Assembly (NCBI RefSeq): GCF_003634095.1
Contig: NZ_RBIR01000001.1
Span: forward strand, 62,001 to 126,000
Length of the DNA stretch: 64,000 nucleotides
Reading direction: 5' to 3'
Source: Arthrobacter oryzae
Lineage (GTDB): Bacteria; Actinomycetota; Actinomycetes; Actinomycetales; Micrococcaceae
Below the pieces are notes generated by a model. That model saw only the letters and a list, made by a program, of their open reading frames with translations, did no database searches and had not been told where the DNA came from. The translations under genes and the position numbers were made by a program. How positions within the stretch are numbered: position 1 is the first letter of the stretch; the number at the start of each line of letters is the position of its first letter. Of the stretch, positions 37,571-47,384 are shown piece by piece.

Positions 37571-39045
37571 CAATGACAGAAGCGACCGGATCCGGGACGG
37601 GGCGGGCCCAGGACACCACACGCAACAGCGCCGAAAACAGGGCCGTGCCCTACACGGTCCCGCAGCCGCCGGTCACCATTGACGCAGCCATCTGGCCCAG
37701 CATCGCCACGGTGCCCTCGAGCCTCAAAGCCCGGCTGGCCGGGCGCGCCGCGGACGCCATCTTCAAGGCCGCCGTGCGGAGATTGCCACTGGAGGTCCGC
37801 TACCCGGACGGCGCGGTCCTGGGCAAGGCGCCGCAGGGCCAGGCAGCACTGGTGCAGCCCGCCCCGGGCGAAGCAACAGACAGCGCCGCCTACCCCGTCA
37901 TGACCATCAACCGGCCGGAAGCCTTCGCCACCCGGCTGGGCGACGGCGGCCTGATCGGCCTGGGCGAGTCCTTCATGGCCGGTGACTGGGACGCCGACGA
38001 CCTCACCGCCGTCATGGAGGTGTTCGCCTCCCGCGTCGGCACGCTGGTGCCCGAACCGCTGCAGAAGCTGCGCGGACTCTACCTGCCGCGCCAGCCGCGG
38101 AAGGAGCGGAACACCGAGAAGAACACCCGTTCGAACATCTCGCGGCATTATGACCTCTCCAACGAACTCTTTGCCTCCTTCCTGGACCGCACCATGACGT
38201 ACTCCAGCGCCCTGTTCCCGGAAAGCGGCGACGCCCTGCGGAACGTGGCCTGGGATGGACTGGCCGCCGCGCAAGAGGCCAAGATCGACCGGCTGCTGGA
38301 CAAGGCTGGGGTGAAGGACGGCACCCGCGTCCTGGAAATCGGCACCGGCTGGGGCGAGCTCGCCCTGCGCGCCGCCGCCCGCGGCGCCACGGTCTACTCC
38401 GTCACCCTCTCCAGCGAACAACAGGAACTGGCCCGCAAGCGCGTGGCAGACGCCGGCTACGCCGACGCCGTCACGATCGAACTCAAGGACTACCGCGCCG
38501 TGGAAGGCGAGTACGACGCCATCGTCTCGGTCGAAATGATCGAGGCCGTCGGCTTCGAATACTGGGCCACCTACTTCCAGACGATCGAGCGGGTCCTGGC
38601 CCCCGGCGGCAAGGTGGCCATCCAGGCCATCACCATCGCCCATGACCGGCTCATGGCCACCCGCACCAGCTACACGTGGGTGCACAAATACATCTTCCCC
38701 GGCGGCGTCATCCCCTCGGTCCGCGCCATCGAGGACATCACCGGGAAGCAGACCGGACTGCGTGTGCGCGAGCGCCTCGCCATGGGCGAGCACTATGCGC
38801 AGACCCTGCGCCTGTGGGAGGAACGGTTCATGGCCCGCGCGGACGAGGTCGGCGCCATGGGCTTCGACGCGGTCTTCCAGCGGATGTGGCTGTTCTACCT
38901 GTGCTACTCCCGGGCCGGGTTTGAGACGGGGTATCTCGACGTGCAGCAGATCGTCCTCGACTCTGCCTATACGAACAACGCCCCCACAAAGAGCGCCGGC
39001 GCCAAGAGCGCGGCCAAGGGGGCAGCGAAGGGAGCCGCGGCATGA
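37567..39045 (+). CDS. cyclopropane-fatty-acyl-phospholipid synthase family methyltransferase 1
   Basis: SAM-dependent enzyme that adds a methylene or methyl group to unsaturated acyl chains of membrane phospholipids. 492 residues: an N-terminal lipid-binding part (~60-200), then a methyltransferase domain with NISRHYDLSNELFASFLD, SAM motif VLEIGTGWGELALRAA, SVEMIEAVG and YIFPGGVIPS. The last ~20 residues are Lys/Ala-rich. The ~55-residue polar N-terminus is longer than in E. coli Cfa. GTG 37567 has a perfect AGGAGG 8 bases upstream. Whether it makes a cyclopropane ring or a methyl branch cannot be told. Confidence 0.92.
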   Translation: MTMTEATGSGTGRAQDTTRNSAENRAVPYTVPQPPVTIDAAIWPSIATVPSSLKARLAGRAADAIFKAAVRRLPLEVRYPDGAVLGKAPQGQAALVQPAPGEATDSAAYPVMTINRPEAFATRLGDGGLIGLGESFMAGDWDADDLTAVMEVFASRVGTLVPEPLQKLRGLYLPRQPRKERNTEKNTRSNISRHYDLSNELFASFLDRTMTYSSALFPESGDALRNVAWDGLAAAQEAKIDRLLDKAGVKDGTRVLEIGTGWGELALRAAARGATVYSVTLSSEQQELARKRVADAGYADAVTIELKDYRAVEGEYDAIVSVEMIEAVGFEYWATYFQTIERVLAPGGKVAIQAITIAHDRLMATRTSYTWVHKYIFPGGVIPSVRAIEDITGKQTGLRVRERLAMGEHYAQTLRLWEERFMARADEVGAMGFDAVFQRMWLFYLCYSRAGFETGYLDVQQIVLDSAYTNNAPTKSAGAKSAAKGAAKGAAA

Positions 39046-40280
39046 CGGCACAGCTCGCGGAGACCATTGCCGAGGTCCTGCGGCCCGTGGTGGGCGGGGA
39101 GCTGCCGGTCCGGCTCGTGGTCTGGGACGGCAGCGAGGCAGGACCGTCCGGCGCGCCGGTGGTCCGGCTGAACTCCCCGGACGCCATCCGACGCCTGCTC
39201 TGGGCGCCGGGGGAGCTGGGCGCGGCGCAGACCTACGTCACCGGCGAGCTCGACGTCGACGGCGACCTCAACTCCGCGCTGGAGCACCTGTGGAAGGTGG
39301 TCCGGGACCGCGGCCTCGCCGGCATCCGCCCGACGCCGGCCCTGCTGGCCGGCGTCGCCAGGATCGCCGCGGCCGCCGGGGCCCTTGGCGCGCCGCCCCA
39401 GCCGCCCGCCAGCCAGGCGCGGGTCAGGGGTCGGCTGCACAGCGTCCTGCGCGACCGCGCCGCCATCAGCCACCACTATGACCTCAGCAACGACTTCTAC
39501 GCCCTGATCCTGGACCCGCAAATGGCCTACTCCAGCGGCTACTGGACCGACTCCACCCCCGGATATGGCCTCGAGGACGCCCAGCGGGACAAGCTGGACC
39601 TCGTCTGCCGCAAGATCGGCCTGGCCCCGGGCATGCGGATGCTCGACGTCGGCTGCGGCTGGGGCTCGCTGAGCCTGCACGCGGCGCAGCACTACGGCGT
39701 CGACGTCGTCGGCGTCACCCTCTCGGTGGAGCAGAAGGCGTTCATCGACGCCCGCATCAAGGAGCGCGGGGTGGAAGGCCGCGTCGAGATCCGGGTTCAG
39801 GACTACCGCGAGATCCCGGACGGCCCGTTCGACGCCGTCGCCTCCCTCGAGATGGGCGAGCACGTCGGCCAGCGTAACTACCCCGTCTACGCCTCCGCCC
39901 TGTTCGGCAACGTCGCACCCGGCGGCCGGGTGCTGGTCCAGCAGATGTCGCGGCAGGGCAAACATCCCGGCGGCGGCCCGTTCATCGAGTCGTTCATTGC
40001 CCCGGACATGCACATGCGCCCGGTGGGGGAGACGCTGGGCTTCCTCGAGGGCGCGGGCTTCGAGGTGGAGGGCGTGCAGGGCATGCGCCGGCACTACGTC
40101 CGCACGCTGGAGGCCTGGTACGCGCAGTTCGAGGCTAACCACGACGCCGCCGCCGCCATGATGGGCGAGGAAATCGTCCGCGTCTGGCGGCTGTACCTGG
40201 TGGGGGCGATGCGCAGCTTCGCCGAGGCCCGGATGGGCGTGGACCAGATCCTCTGCAGCCGGCCGGATTCGCTCGGGTAG
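39042..40280 (+). CDS. cyclopropane-fatty-acyl-phospholipid synthase family methyltransferase 2
   Basis: Second Cfa-type enzyme, 412 residues, only distantly similar to its neighbour. It has SHHYDLSNDFYALILDPQMAYSSGYW, SAM motif LDVGCGWGSLSLHAAQHYG, ASLEMGEHVGQRNY and FIAPDMHMRP. MTAQLAETIAEVLRPVV marks the start, with ATGA overlap to gene 1. Two divergent Cfa enzymes in one operon suggest two successive or alternative acyl modifications. The gene ends 60 bases before a strong terminator. Confidence 0.92.
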   Translation: MTAQLAETIAEVLRPVVGGELPVRLVVWDGSEAGPSGAPVVRLNSPDAIRRLLWAPGELGAAQTYVTGELDVDGDLNSALEHLWKVVRDRGLAGIRPTPALLAGVARIAAAAGALGAPPQPPASQARVRGRLHSVLRDRAAISHHYDLSNDFYALILDPQMAYSSGYWTDSTPGYGLEDAQRDKLDLVCRKIGLAPGMRMLDVGCGWGSLSLHAAQHYGVDVVGVTLSVEQKAFIDARIKERGVEGRVEIRVQDYREIPDGPFDAVASLEMGEHVGQRNYPVYASALFGNVAPGGRVLVQQMSRQGKHPGGGPFIESFIAPDMHMRPVGETLGFLEGAGFEVEGVQGMRRHYVRTLEAWYAQFEANHDAAAAMMGEEIVRVWRLYLVGAMRSFAEARMGVDQILCSRPDSLG

Positions 40281-40339
40281 CTTCCTGCGGCGCCGGCCGG
40301 GGCGGACTGTGAGGACACCGGTGTTAGAACAATCACGAT

Positions 40340-40375
40340 CGAATGAGGCGGGCACCACGGTGCCCGCCTCATTCG
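40340..40375 (+). terminator. terminator of the lipid-modification operon
   Basis: A perfect 17-bp inverted repeat (40340-40356 with 40359-40375); in practice the stem is 15 bp with a CCACGG loop. No T-run. Confidence 0.75.
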
Positions 40376-40384
40376 TGTGCCCGG

Positions 40385-40400
40385 ACACCACATGTAGTGG
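40385..40400. promoter_or_regulatory. NrdR-box-like palindrome (distal)
   Basis: ACACCACATGTAGTGG: the 14-base core CACCACA-TGTAGTG is a palindrome with one mismatched pair. It resembles the NrdR operator form with a central TACATGTA-type core. It lies ~330 bases before nrdH. Confidence 0.5.
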
Positions 40401-40576
40401 TTGGCGCCACGGTCCGGCGGTTCCCGAAAAGACGCGCGACACGCCGTCTGCGGTGCGACACGCGGGGGTGATTAATGTGGCTAACTACTCCACAGGGTGT
40501 GGATTACGTCCCCCAAAATGGCGGAAATCCGGACATTTGGAGGGCCCCCTCCTGTGGATTAACGGTGGGTTAAATG

Positions 40577-40590
40577 ACATACTTGTAATA
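40577..40590. promoter_or_regulatory. degenerate NrdR-box-like site
   Basis: ACATACTTGTAATA matches the TACxTGTA core of the better box 44 bases downstream (centre to centre, about four helical turns). NrdR boxes usually occur as such helically phased pairs. Confidence 0.4.
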
Positions 40591-40620
40591 CATCATCTTG
40601 GGGTCCGCGTGAGGCTCTTG

Positions 40621-40634
40621 CACTACATGTAGTA
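40621..40634. promoter_or_regulatory. NrdR-box-like palindrome (proximal)
   Basis: CACTACATGTAGTA contains the perfect 12-bp palindrome ACTACATGTAGT about 90 bases before nrdH. NrdR is the ATP/dATP-sensing repressor of ribonucleotide reductase genes. Confidence 0.65.
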
Positions 40635-40723
40635 TCGACATACAGTTCCAGCAGAGCATCAGCGAGGGACATCCGGGGCCGGGATAGCGCCCCACAGAAG
40701 ACTTCAACAAAGGGGACAGGACC

Positions 40724-40969
40724 ATGACCGTTACGGTTTACACGAAGCCGGCCTGCGTGCAGTGCAACGCGACCTACCGCGCGCTGGACAAGAAGGGCAT
40801 CGCCTACCAGAGCGTCGATATCTCCCAGGACGCGGAGGCCCTCGAACGCCTGAAGTCCCTGGGCTACATGCAGGCTCCCGTGGTGGTCACGGACCAGGAC
40901 CACTGGTCCGGTTTCCGTCCGGACAAGATCGAAGAACTGGCGCAGGCTTCCGCCGTCGCTGTAGCCTGA
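40724..40969 (+). CDS. nrdH: glutaredoxin-like protein NrdH
   Basis: Electron donor to class Ib ribonucleotide reductase, reduced by thioredoxin reductase. 81 residues, thioredoxin fold with redox pair C11-V-Q-C14 in KPACVQCNATYRALD and the NrdH-specific end HWSGFRPDKIEEL. AAGGGGACAGG just before the ATG. First gene of nrdHIE. Confidence 0.97.
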   Translation: MTVTVYTKPACVQCNATYRALDKKGIAYQSVDISQDAEALERLKSLGYMQAPVVVTDQDHWSGFRPDKIEELAQASAVAVA

Positions 40970-41023
40970 AACGCTCCGGACGCCGCTACCAGGCAAGGTT
41001 TCACGGTAGATGAGGTGAGTCCA

Positions 41024-41527
41024 ATGGTTGCCCTGGCAACAACTGATGATCGGGTGGCCGCAATGGCTGACAGCGGGGAAGCGGTCAGCACAGCGGCTCC
41101 CGAGCTAACGCACTGCCGCCTCATCTACTTTTCCTCCACCTCCGAAAACACGGCACGCTTCGTTGCGAAGCTGGGCATCGACGCCGCCAGGATCCCCCTC
41201 TACCCGAGGGACGCTCCGCTGGCGGCCCGGGAGCCTTACGTGCTGGTGCTGCCGACCTACGGCGGCACCGGGGGAGAGGGATCTGTTCCAAAGCAGGTCA
41301 TCAGGTTTTTGAACGACCCGGGCAACCGGAAGCTGATCCGCGGAGTGATCGGCGCAGGGAACACCAACTTCGGGGACAACTACTGCATGGCCGGCGACAT
41401 CATCGCCGCCAAGTGCAAGGTCCCGCACCTATATCGCTTCGAACTCATGGGGACGCCGGAAGACGTCGACCGCGTACAACAAGGATTGGAAGAGTTTTGG
41501 ACACGACTGTCGCAGACACAGCAGTAA
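41024..41527 (+). CDS. nrdI: flavodoxin-like NrdI
   Basis: FMN protein that delivers oxidant to assemble the Mn(III)2-tyrosyl cofactor of NrdF. About 167 residues with [18 protein letters not shown] (FMN phosphate loop), [18 protein letters not shown] and [17 protein letters not shown]. There is a polar N-terminal extension of ~30 residues before the fold. ATG 41024 has AGGTGAG 6 bases upstream. GTG 41015 or ATG 41063 are alternatives. The 3' end overlaps nrdE by 31 bases. Confidence 0.95.
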   Translation: MVALATTDDRVAAMADSGEAVSTAAPELTHCRLIYFSSTSENTARFVAKLGIDAARIPLYPRDAPLAAREPYVLVLPTYGGTGGEGSVPKQVIRFLNDPGNRKLIRGVIGAGNTNFGDNYCMAGDIIAAKCKVPHLYRFELMGTPEDVDRVQQGLEEFWTRLSQTQQ

Positions 41528-43704
41528 CCGAGGGCGCGGGCCTGCACGCCGGCACTGCCGTCGAGAAGCAGGACAAGCACGAGATGCCGGCCGCGTACAA
41601 GGGCCTGGGCTACCACGAGCTCAACGCCATGCTGAACCTCTACGGCCCCAACGGGGAGATTCAGTTCGAGGCGGACCGTGAGGCCGCGCACCAGTACTTC
41701 CTGCAGCACGTGAACAACAACACCGTGTTCTTCCACGACCTCGAGGAAAAGCTCGACTACCTCGTCAAGAACGAGTACTACGAGCGCGAAACCCTCGACC
41801 AGTACACGATGAACTTCATCCGCGAGCTCTACAACCGCGCGTACAAGAAGAAGTTCCGCTTCGAGACCTTCCTCGGCGCGTTCAAGTTCTACACCTCCTA
41901 CACGCTGAAGACGTTCGACGGAAAGCGCTTCCTGGAGCGCTACGAGGACCGCGTCTGCATGGTGGCCCTGCACCTGGCCCGCGGCGACGAGAAGCTCGCC
42001 ACCCAGATGGTGGACGAGATCATCGAAGGCCGCTTCCAGCCTGCCACCCCGACGTTCCTGAACGCCGGCAAGAAGCAGCGCGGCGAGCTGGTCTCCTGCT
42101 TCCTGCTCCGCATCGAAGACAACATGGAATCGATCGGCCGGTCCATCAACTCCGCCCTGCAGCTGTCCAAGCGCGGCGGCGGCGTGGCCTTCGCGCTGAC
42201 CAACATCCGCGAGGTCGGCGCGCCGATCAAGCAGATCGAGAACCAGTCCTCCGGCGTCATCCCCGTGATGAAGCTCCTCGAGGACAGCTTCTCCTACGCC
42301 AACCAGCTCGGTGCCCGCCAGGGTGCCGGCGCGGTGTACCTGCACGCGCACCACCCGGACATCTACCGCTTCCTGGACACCAAGCGCGAGAACGCGGACG
42401 AGAAGATCCGCATCAAGACCCTCTCGCTCGGCGTCGTCATCCCGGACATCACCTTCGAGCTGGCCAAGCGGGACGAGGACATGTACCTGTTCTCCCCGTA
42501 CGACGTCGAAAAGGTCTACGGCATGCCGTTCTCCGACGTCTCGGTTACCGAGAAGTACTACGAGATGGTGGACGATTCCCGGATCAAGAAGACCAAGATC
42601 AAGGCGCGCGAGTTCTTCCAGACCCTCGCCGAGATCCAGTTCGAATCCGGCTACCCGTACATCATGTTCGAGGACACCGTGAACCGGGAAAACCCGATCG
42701 ACGGCAAGATCATCATGTCCAACCTGTGCTCGGAGATCCTTCAGGTCTCCCAGCCCACCACGTACCACGATGACCTGTCCTACGACCAGACCGGCAAGGA
42801 CATCTCCTGCAACCTGGGCTCGCTGAACATCGCCAAGACCATGGACTCGCCGGACTTCGGCCTGACCATCGAGACGGCCATCCGGTCCCTCTCGGCCGTC
42901 TCGGACATGTCCAACATCACCTCGGTGCCCTCGATTGCCCGCGGCAACGATCAAAGCCACGCGATCGGCCTCGGCCAGATGAACCTGCACGGCTACCTGG
43001 CCCGCGAGCGGGTCCACTACGGTTCCGAAGAGGGCCTGGACTTCACCAACATCTACTTCTACTCGGTGGTGTACCACGCGGTCCGCGCCTCCAACCGGCT
43101 GGCCATCCAGACCGGCCAGACGTTCGGTGGTTTCGAGAAGTCGAAGTACGCCTCCGGCGAGTTCTTCGACAAGTACACGAACCAGGAATGGGTCCCGCAG
43201 ACCGCCAAGGTCGCGGAGCTGTTCAAGAACATCCACATCCCCACCCAGGATGACTGGCGCGAGCTCAAGGCCTCCGTCATGGAGCACGGCATCTACAACC
43301 AGAACCTGCAGGCTGTCCCGCCCACTGGCTCGATCTCCTACATCAACAACTCCACCTCCTCGATCCACCCGGTGGCGTCCAAGATCGAGATCCGCAAGGA
43401 AGGCAAGCTGGGCCGCGTGTACTACCCGGCGCCGTACCTGACGAACGACAACCTGGAGTACTACCAGGACGCGTACGAGATCGGCTACGAGAAGGTCATC
43501 GACACCTACGCCGCGGCCACGCAGCACGTGGACCAGGGCCTGTCCCTGACGCTGTTCTTCAAGGACACCGCCACCACGCGCGACATCAACAAGGCCCAGA
43601 TCTATGCCTGGAAGAAGGGCATCAAGACCATCTACTACATCCGTCTCCGCCAGCTCGCGCTGGAAGGGACCGAGGTGGACGGCTGCGTCAGCTGCATGCT
43701 GTAG
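41497..43704 (+). CDS. nrdE: class Ib ribonucleoside-diphosphate reductase, alpha subunit
   Basis: Catalytic subunit converting NDPs to dNDPs. 735 residues. Active-site pieces are present: [22 protein letters not shown] (first redox Cys), NLCSEI (thiyl-radical Cys region), [19 protein letters not shown] and the C-terminal redox pair CVSC. No N-terminal ATP-cone, as expected for class Ib. The start is TTG 41497 inside nrdI with GGAAGAG just upstream, the most upstream start whose N-terminus looks natural. A later ATG at 41584 is possible. Together with NrdF it forms the aerobic reductase. Confidence 0.95.
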   Translation: MDTTVADTAVTEGAGLHAGTAVEKQDKHEMPAAYKGLGYHELNAMLNLYGPNGEIQFEADREAAHQYFLQHVNNNTVFFHDLEEKLDYLVKNEYYERETLDQYTMNFIRELYNRAYKKKFRFETFLGAFKFYTSYTLKTFDGKRFLERYEDRVCMVALHLARGDEKLATQMVDEIIEGRFQPATPTFLNAGKKQRGELVSCFLLRIEDNMESIGRSINSALQLSKRGGGVAFALTNIREVGAPIKQIENQSSGVIPVMKLLEDSFSYANQLGARQGAGAVYLHAHHPDIYRFLDTKRENADEKIRIKTLSLGVVIPDITFELAKRDEDMYLFSPYDVEKVYGMPFSDVSVTEKYYEMVDDSRIKKTKIKAREFFQTLAEIQFESGYPYIMFEDTVNRENPIDGKIIMSNLCSEILQVSQPTTYHDDLSYDQTGKDISCNLGSLNIAKTMDSPDFGLTIETAIRSLSAVSDMSNITSVPSIARGNDQSHAIGLGQMNLHGYLARERVHYGSEEGLDFTNIYFYSVVYHAVRASNRLAIQTGQTFGGFEKSKYASGEFFDKYTNQEWVPQTAKVAELFKNIHIPTQDDWRELKASVMEHGIYNQNLQAVPPTGSISYINNSTSSIHPVASKIEIRKEGKLGRVYYPAPYLTNDNLEYYQDAYEIGYEKVIDTYAAATQHVDQGLSLTLFFKDTATTRDINKAQIYAWKKGIKTIYYIRLRQLALEGTEVDGCVSCML

Positions 43705-43718
43705 CCAGCATCGCTTGA

Positions 43719-43750
43719 GTACGACGGCGGGCGCCCGCCCGCCGTCGTAC
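43719..43750 (+). terminator. perfect 15-bp inverted repeat between nrdE and nrdF
   Basis: GTACGACGGCGGGCG (43719-43733) pairs with 43736-43750. Located in the 84-base gap between two genes whose products act 1:1. It may attenuate or separate transcription, or stabilise the nrdHIE mRNA end. Confidence 0.6.
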
Positions 43751-43761
43751 GCTTAACTTAA

Positions 43762-44763
<1,002 letters not shown>

Positions 44764-44796
44764 TCCTCCTCCTTCTTTTCTCCCTCCTCCTCGAAC

Positions 44797-44833
44797 AAGC
44801 CCCGCGCGTTGAATCCAACGTGCGGGGCTTTTC
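44797..44833 (+). terminator. terminator after nrdF
   Basis: A 14-bp stem (44797-44810 with 44817-44830, one G-T pair) followed by TTTTC. Confidence 0.85.
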
Positions 44834-44848
44834 GTTGCCTATGTGAGA

Positions 44849-44906
44849 TTCCACAGAAGTTGGCCATTTCCCAACTTGGATGGCCACGTTCCACAGTATT
44901 TGGCCA
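44849..44906. repeat. pair of 18-bp direct repeats resembling an IS end
   Basis: TTCCACAGAAGTTGGCCA (44849-44866) and TTCCACAGTATTTGGCCA (44889-44906) are 16/18 identical, 40 bases apart, with TGGATGGCCA between them. Multiple short repeats in one end are a feature of IS21-type elements, but no transposase is nearby. They mark the point where conserved gene order stops. Confidence 0.5.
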
Positions 44907-45007
44907 ACCTCGTGATCCAGCTGAGGAGCGCGGATGGACATCTGATCACCTGTCACCGAAACCACGCCGCGCCCGTGGCGGCTCCGGGCTCTGCCATGCC
45001 CGCGGCC

Positions 45008-45019
45008 TAGGCTGGACCC
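45008..45019 (+). promoter_or_regulatory. -10 element and leaderless start
   Basis: TAGGCT (45008-45013) followed by 6 bases and the ATG at 45020. No Shine-Dalgarno sequence. Confidence 0.5.
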
Positions 45020-45670
45020 ATGCCGCCAACACCGTTACCGTCTCCGGCCCAGCTTGCTCCCGTGCCCCTGGAGTGGTGGCAGAACGTAGCGTTGTTCAGC
45101 CCTGCGGCGGTGCTCCTGGCCGCTCTCGTGGCGGCCCTGATCAACTGGCGGATCCTGCGTCAGCGCACGCTGGCGGACCGGAACGCACTCGAGCAGAAGC
45201 GTGAAGCCGACCGGAAGGCTCTGGAACAGAAGTCCGCCGCAGACAGCCGGGCCGAATGGTGGCGGCGGGCCCAGTGGGCGCTGGAACGGGCACTGTCGGA
45301 AGACGAGGCCTCGAAGGCCCTGGGGCTTGCCACCCTGGAGGTACTGGCCCGCAGTGAACTGGCCCGGAAGGAAGAGCTGGAGCTGTTCGACATTGCCTGG
45401 AAGACGGTCAACGGCAATGCGGACGCCGATGAAGTCGAACTCGGCGGATCCCTGGCAGCAGACGAGCCGGACCGAACGGTTCACATTGTCTTGGCGGATT
45501 CGTATTACCCGGACGGAGAACGCGTTGCGGAGGACCCGGTTGTTGAGCGACTCGGCGACTTTCTTCGACGGAGGGGACTCGTGCTCAACGCTGATGTCGT
45601 GGACTCTGGTGACAACATGGGCGACAATGAAGGCAAAGTCCCCGAAGGGAACGAGGAGGGCACGCGATGA
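45020..45670 (+). CDS. membrane-anchored coiled-coil hypothetical protein
   Basis: 216 residues. One N-terminal membrane helix (~20-43, FSPAAVLLAALVAALINWRIL) is followed by a Lys/Glu/Ala-rich predicted coiled coil (~48-80) and a helical domain to ~130 (WRRAQWALERALSEDEASKALGLATLEVLA). The acidic C-terminus (~130-216) contains a short beta-like stretch VHIVLADSYYPDGER. The cytoplasmic part probably forms oligomers. No known family is recognised. It is translated from a leaderless-type start and overlaps the next small gene by 4 bases. Confidence 0.75.
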   Translation: MPPTPLPSPAQLAPVPLEWWQNVALFSPAAVLLAALVAALINWRILRQRTLADRNALEQKREADRKALEQKSAADSRAEWWRRAQWALERALSEDEASKALGLATLEVLARSELARKEELELFDIAWKTVNGNADADEVELGGSLAADEPDRTVHIVLADSYYPDGERVAEDPVVERLGDFLRRRGLVLNADVVDSGDNMGDNEGKVPEGNEEGTR

Positions 45671-45858
45671 GCACCAGCACATCGGAGCATAAGAACGACC
45701 ATGCTCCCCGGCATGCCTCCGCGAAGGTTTCGGGCTCGACGACCGCCTCCCAGCACCGGGTTCAGGTGGCCGCGGCCAGACTGCGCGTCACCCTCGATGA
45801 ACGCCTGGGTCGGCCGACGCCGGCTGCCACCAAAGCCCTGGCCAAAGAAGAGCTCTAG
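45667..45858 (+). CDS. small hypothetical protein
   Basis: 63 residues, basic, Ser/Thr/His-rich N-terminus then a helix (SQHRVQVAAARLRVTLDERLG). The ATGA overlap with the preceding gene shows coupling, which is the best evidence that it is translated. Probably a partner of the membrane coiled-coil protein. No family is recognised. Confidence 0.6.
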   Translation: MSTSTSEHKNDHAPRHASAKVSGSTTASQHRVQVAAARLRVTLDERLGRPTPAATKALAKEEL

Positions 45859-45936
45859 CCGACCCGGCCCACTTGATCTGCTATCCGATGAGCCGCTGAA
45901 ACAGCGTGCCTCGAAGGCCCAACCGTTGGCAACTTG

Positions 45937-45965
45937 TTGCCCCAGCGGGAGCGGACACATAGGCT
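45937..45965 (+). promoter_or_regulatory. promoter of the cold-shock gene
   Basis: TTGCCC (45937-45942), 17-base spacer, TAGGCT (45960-45965), leaving a 5' leader of about 64 bases before the ATG. Confidence 0.6.
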
Positions 45966-46035
45966 CGAGGTTGTGAGTGGCTGGGATGGCAATCCGAAAA
46001 GCGGAACCGACCAGCGACCCTTGAAGGAAATCAGC

Positions 46036-46239
46036 ATGGCAACAGGTACTGTCAAGTGGTTCAACGCCGAAAAGGGCTTCGGATTCATCGCCCCCGACGA
46101 CGGAAGCGCTGACGTGTTCGCACACTATTCGGCAATCGCCTCCAGTGGCTACAAGTCCCTGGACGAGAACCAGAAGGTTCAGTTCGACGTCACCCAGGGC
46201 CCCAAGGGGCCCCAGGCGGAGAACATCCAGCCGCTCTAA
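46036..46239 (+). CDS. cold-shock protein, CspA family
   Basis: 67-residue OB-fold RNA chaperone. The RNP1 motif [11 protein letters not shown] and RNP2-like VFAHYSAI are intact, starting [28 protein letters not shown] lies 8 bases upstream of ATG. Such proteins melt mRNA structure in the cold or during growth changes. It stands alone between hypothetical genes in the accessory region. Ordinary in sequence. Confidence 0.95.
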   Translation: MATGTVKWFNAEKGFGFIAPDDGSADVFAHYSAIASSGYKSLDENQKVQFDVTQGPKGPQAENIQPL

Positions 46240-46248
46240 AGCTTCAAC

Positions 46249-46285
46249 GAGAGACCGGCCAGCCATTACGGCGGGCCGGTCTCTC
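46249..46285 (+). terminator. terminator after the cold-shock gene
   Basis: A 12-bp stem GAGAGACCGGCC (46249-46260) with GGCCGGTCTCTC (46274-46285). No T-run. Confidence 0.7.
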
Positions 46286-46302
46286 GTCATGTCCGGGCCT
46301 GG

Positions 46303-46518
46303 CTAATACAGGGTTGGCCACAGACTCCGGTCGAACGCCCGCGATGCCGGGCTGATGACGGGGTCCGCGTAGATACTGCCGTTCAGCGGTGAAGCTGCAT
46401 CCGACGTCGTGGTCGAACCGGGCCGCCAGACGTCCCTTCGATGCTCGGTGCTGGAGATTGGAGCCGCAAAGCGGAACGCCGTTTCGCCGGCAGCTGCCGG
46501 ATCCTCAATTACAGCCAT
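46303..46518 (-). CDS. small hypothetical protein
   Basis: 71 residues (begins MAVIEDPAAAGETAFRFAAP, ends SRAFDRSLWPTLY). A strong GGGGGAG lies 4 bases before the ATG at 46518, which decides the start and is the main support. No signal peptide, no membrane helix, no family recognised. Convergent with the cold-shock gene. Confidence 0.5.
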   Translation of the reverse strand: MAVIEDPAAAGETAFRFAAPISSTEHRRDVWRPGSTTTSDAASPLNGSIYADPVISPASRAFDRSLWPTLY

Positions 46519-46599
46519 AATCTCCCCCACGGATTTATGGTCGGCAGCTGCGCTGCACCCCTGATTTGGACAGCAGGGCTTGCGGCCCGCTGAAGGTTT

Positions 46600-47380
46600 T
46601 TGGTCAGGGACGCGCCGAAATGTGACGTCCATCCCAGACCCCTGCAAACAGTATGCGGTGTCGGCGGCCGTGAACATAGGACTTTCGGCCCCCCTTTCCC
46701 GTCAGCCGAGGTTGGCGGCGAGCAGTTGGTGGCCAACCATTCCTTGACCCCGGCCTCGTCGTCGAAGAGCCCGGCGTCCTGGGCCTCCTCGGACTGGGCG
46801 ACGATGGCCGCCCACAGCTTGCCCCGGGGAATGCCTGCGGCCGCGTGTACCGCAACTTCGACATCGAACACGAGAACGGGGCCCCGGTCGTCCTGACCGT
46901 CGAGTTGCCACGGGCCCCATCGCGGACGCCATCAAGATCCACTGGCAGAACGCCTGAGCCCCGGGGAGCGGCCCTCGGCCGTCCGCACACATCAGGTTGG
47001 ACAGTGTCGGACCCGGACTCACTACCCGCGTTCCGGAGCGGAATTCCTCCTCGCCCGGAGCGGTTCCAACAGTATGGTCCTTCCCCGGATTTCCATTCTC
47101 GACCGTGTGAACGCCCGGGACAGGTTGCCGAGCTGGGACCCGTCGAGCAGCCCTCACCGGAGTTCAAGGACGCTCTCATTTAGGCCCAGGTCGCCGCGAA
47201 GAACACCTTCATCGACAACCGGGGGGAGAGGGAGAAGTTCGCCAAGCTGCCGTACGAGGAACGCATGAAGCCGGCGAACAAGCCGCCGCAGATGCCTTGG
47301 ATGGCGATCGTTGAGAAACTCGTCGAGCTCGGTTGGGCGCCGCCGGTCAGCACGCCGGAAGCGGCTCAGAACTACCTGAC
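46600..47380. pseudogene. mosaic of decayed gene fragments
   Basis: Several coding-like pieces lie on both strands without intact genes. Minus strand ~46720-46830: IPRGKLWAAIVAQSEEAQD...AGVKEWLATN. Plus strand ~46845-46915: YRNFDIEHENGAPVVLTVEL, which after a one-frame shift continues as GPIADAIKIHWQNA and a stop at ~46958. Plus strand 47184-47375: AKNTFIDNRGEREKFAKLPYEER...VEKLVELGWAPP, preceded in frame by a TAG at 47181. The shifts and stops suggest remnants of transferred genes. Parent families are not recognised. Confidence 0.45.
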
Positions 47381-47384
47381 TGTC

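Noticed and set aside
41380..43527. 715-codon minus-strand frame over nrdE
   Set aside because: Antisense shadow of nrdE with Val/Leu/Gly/Asp-skewed composition.
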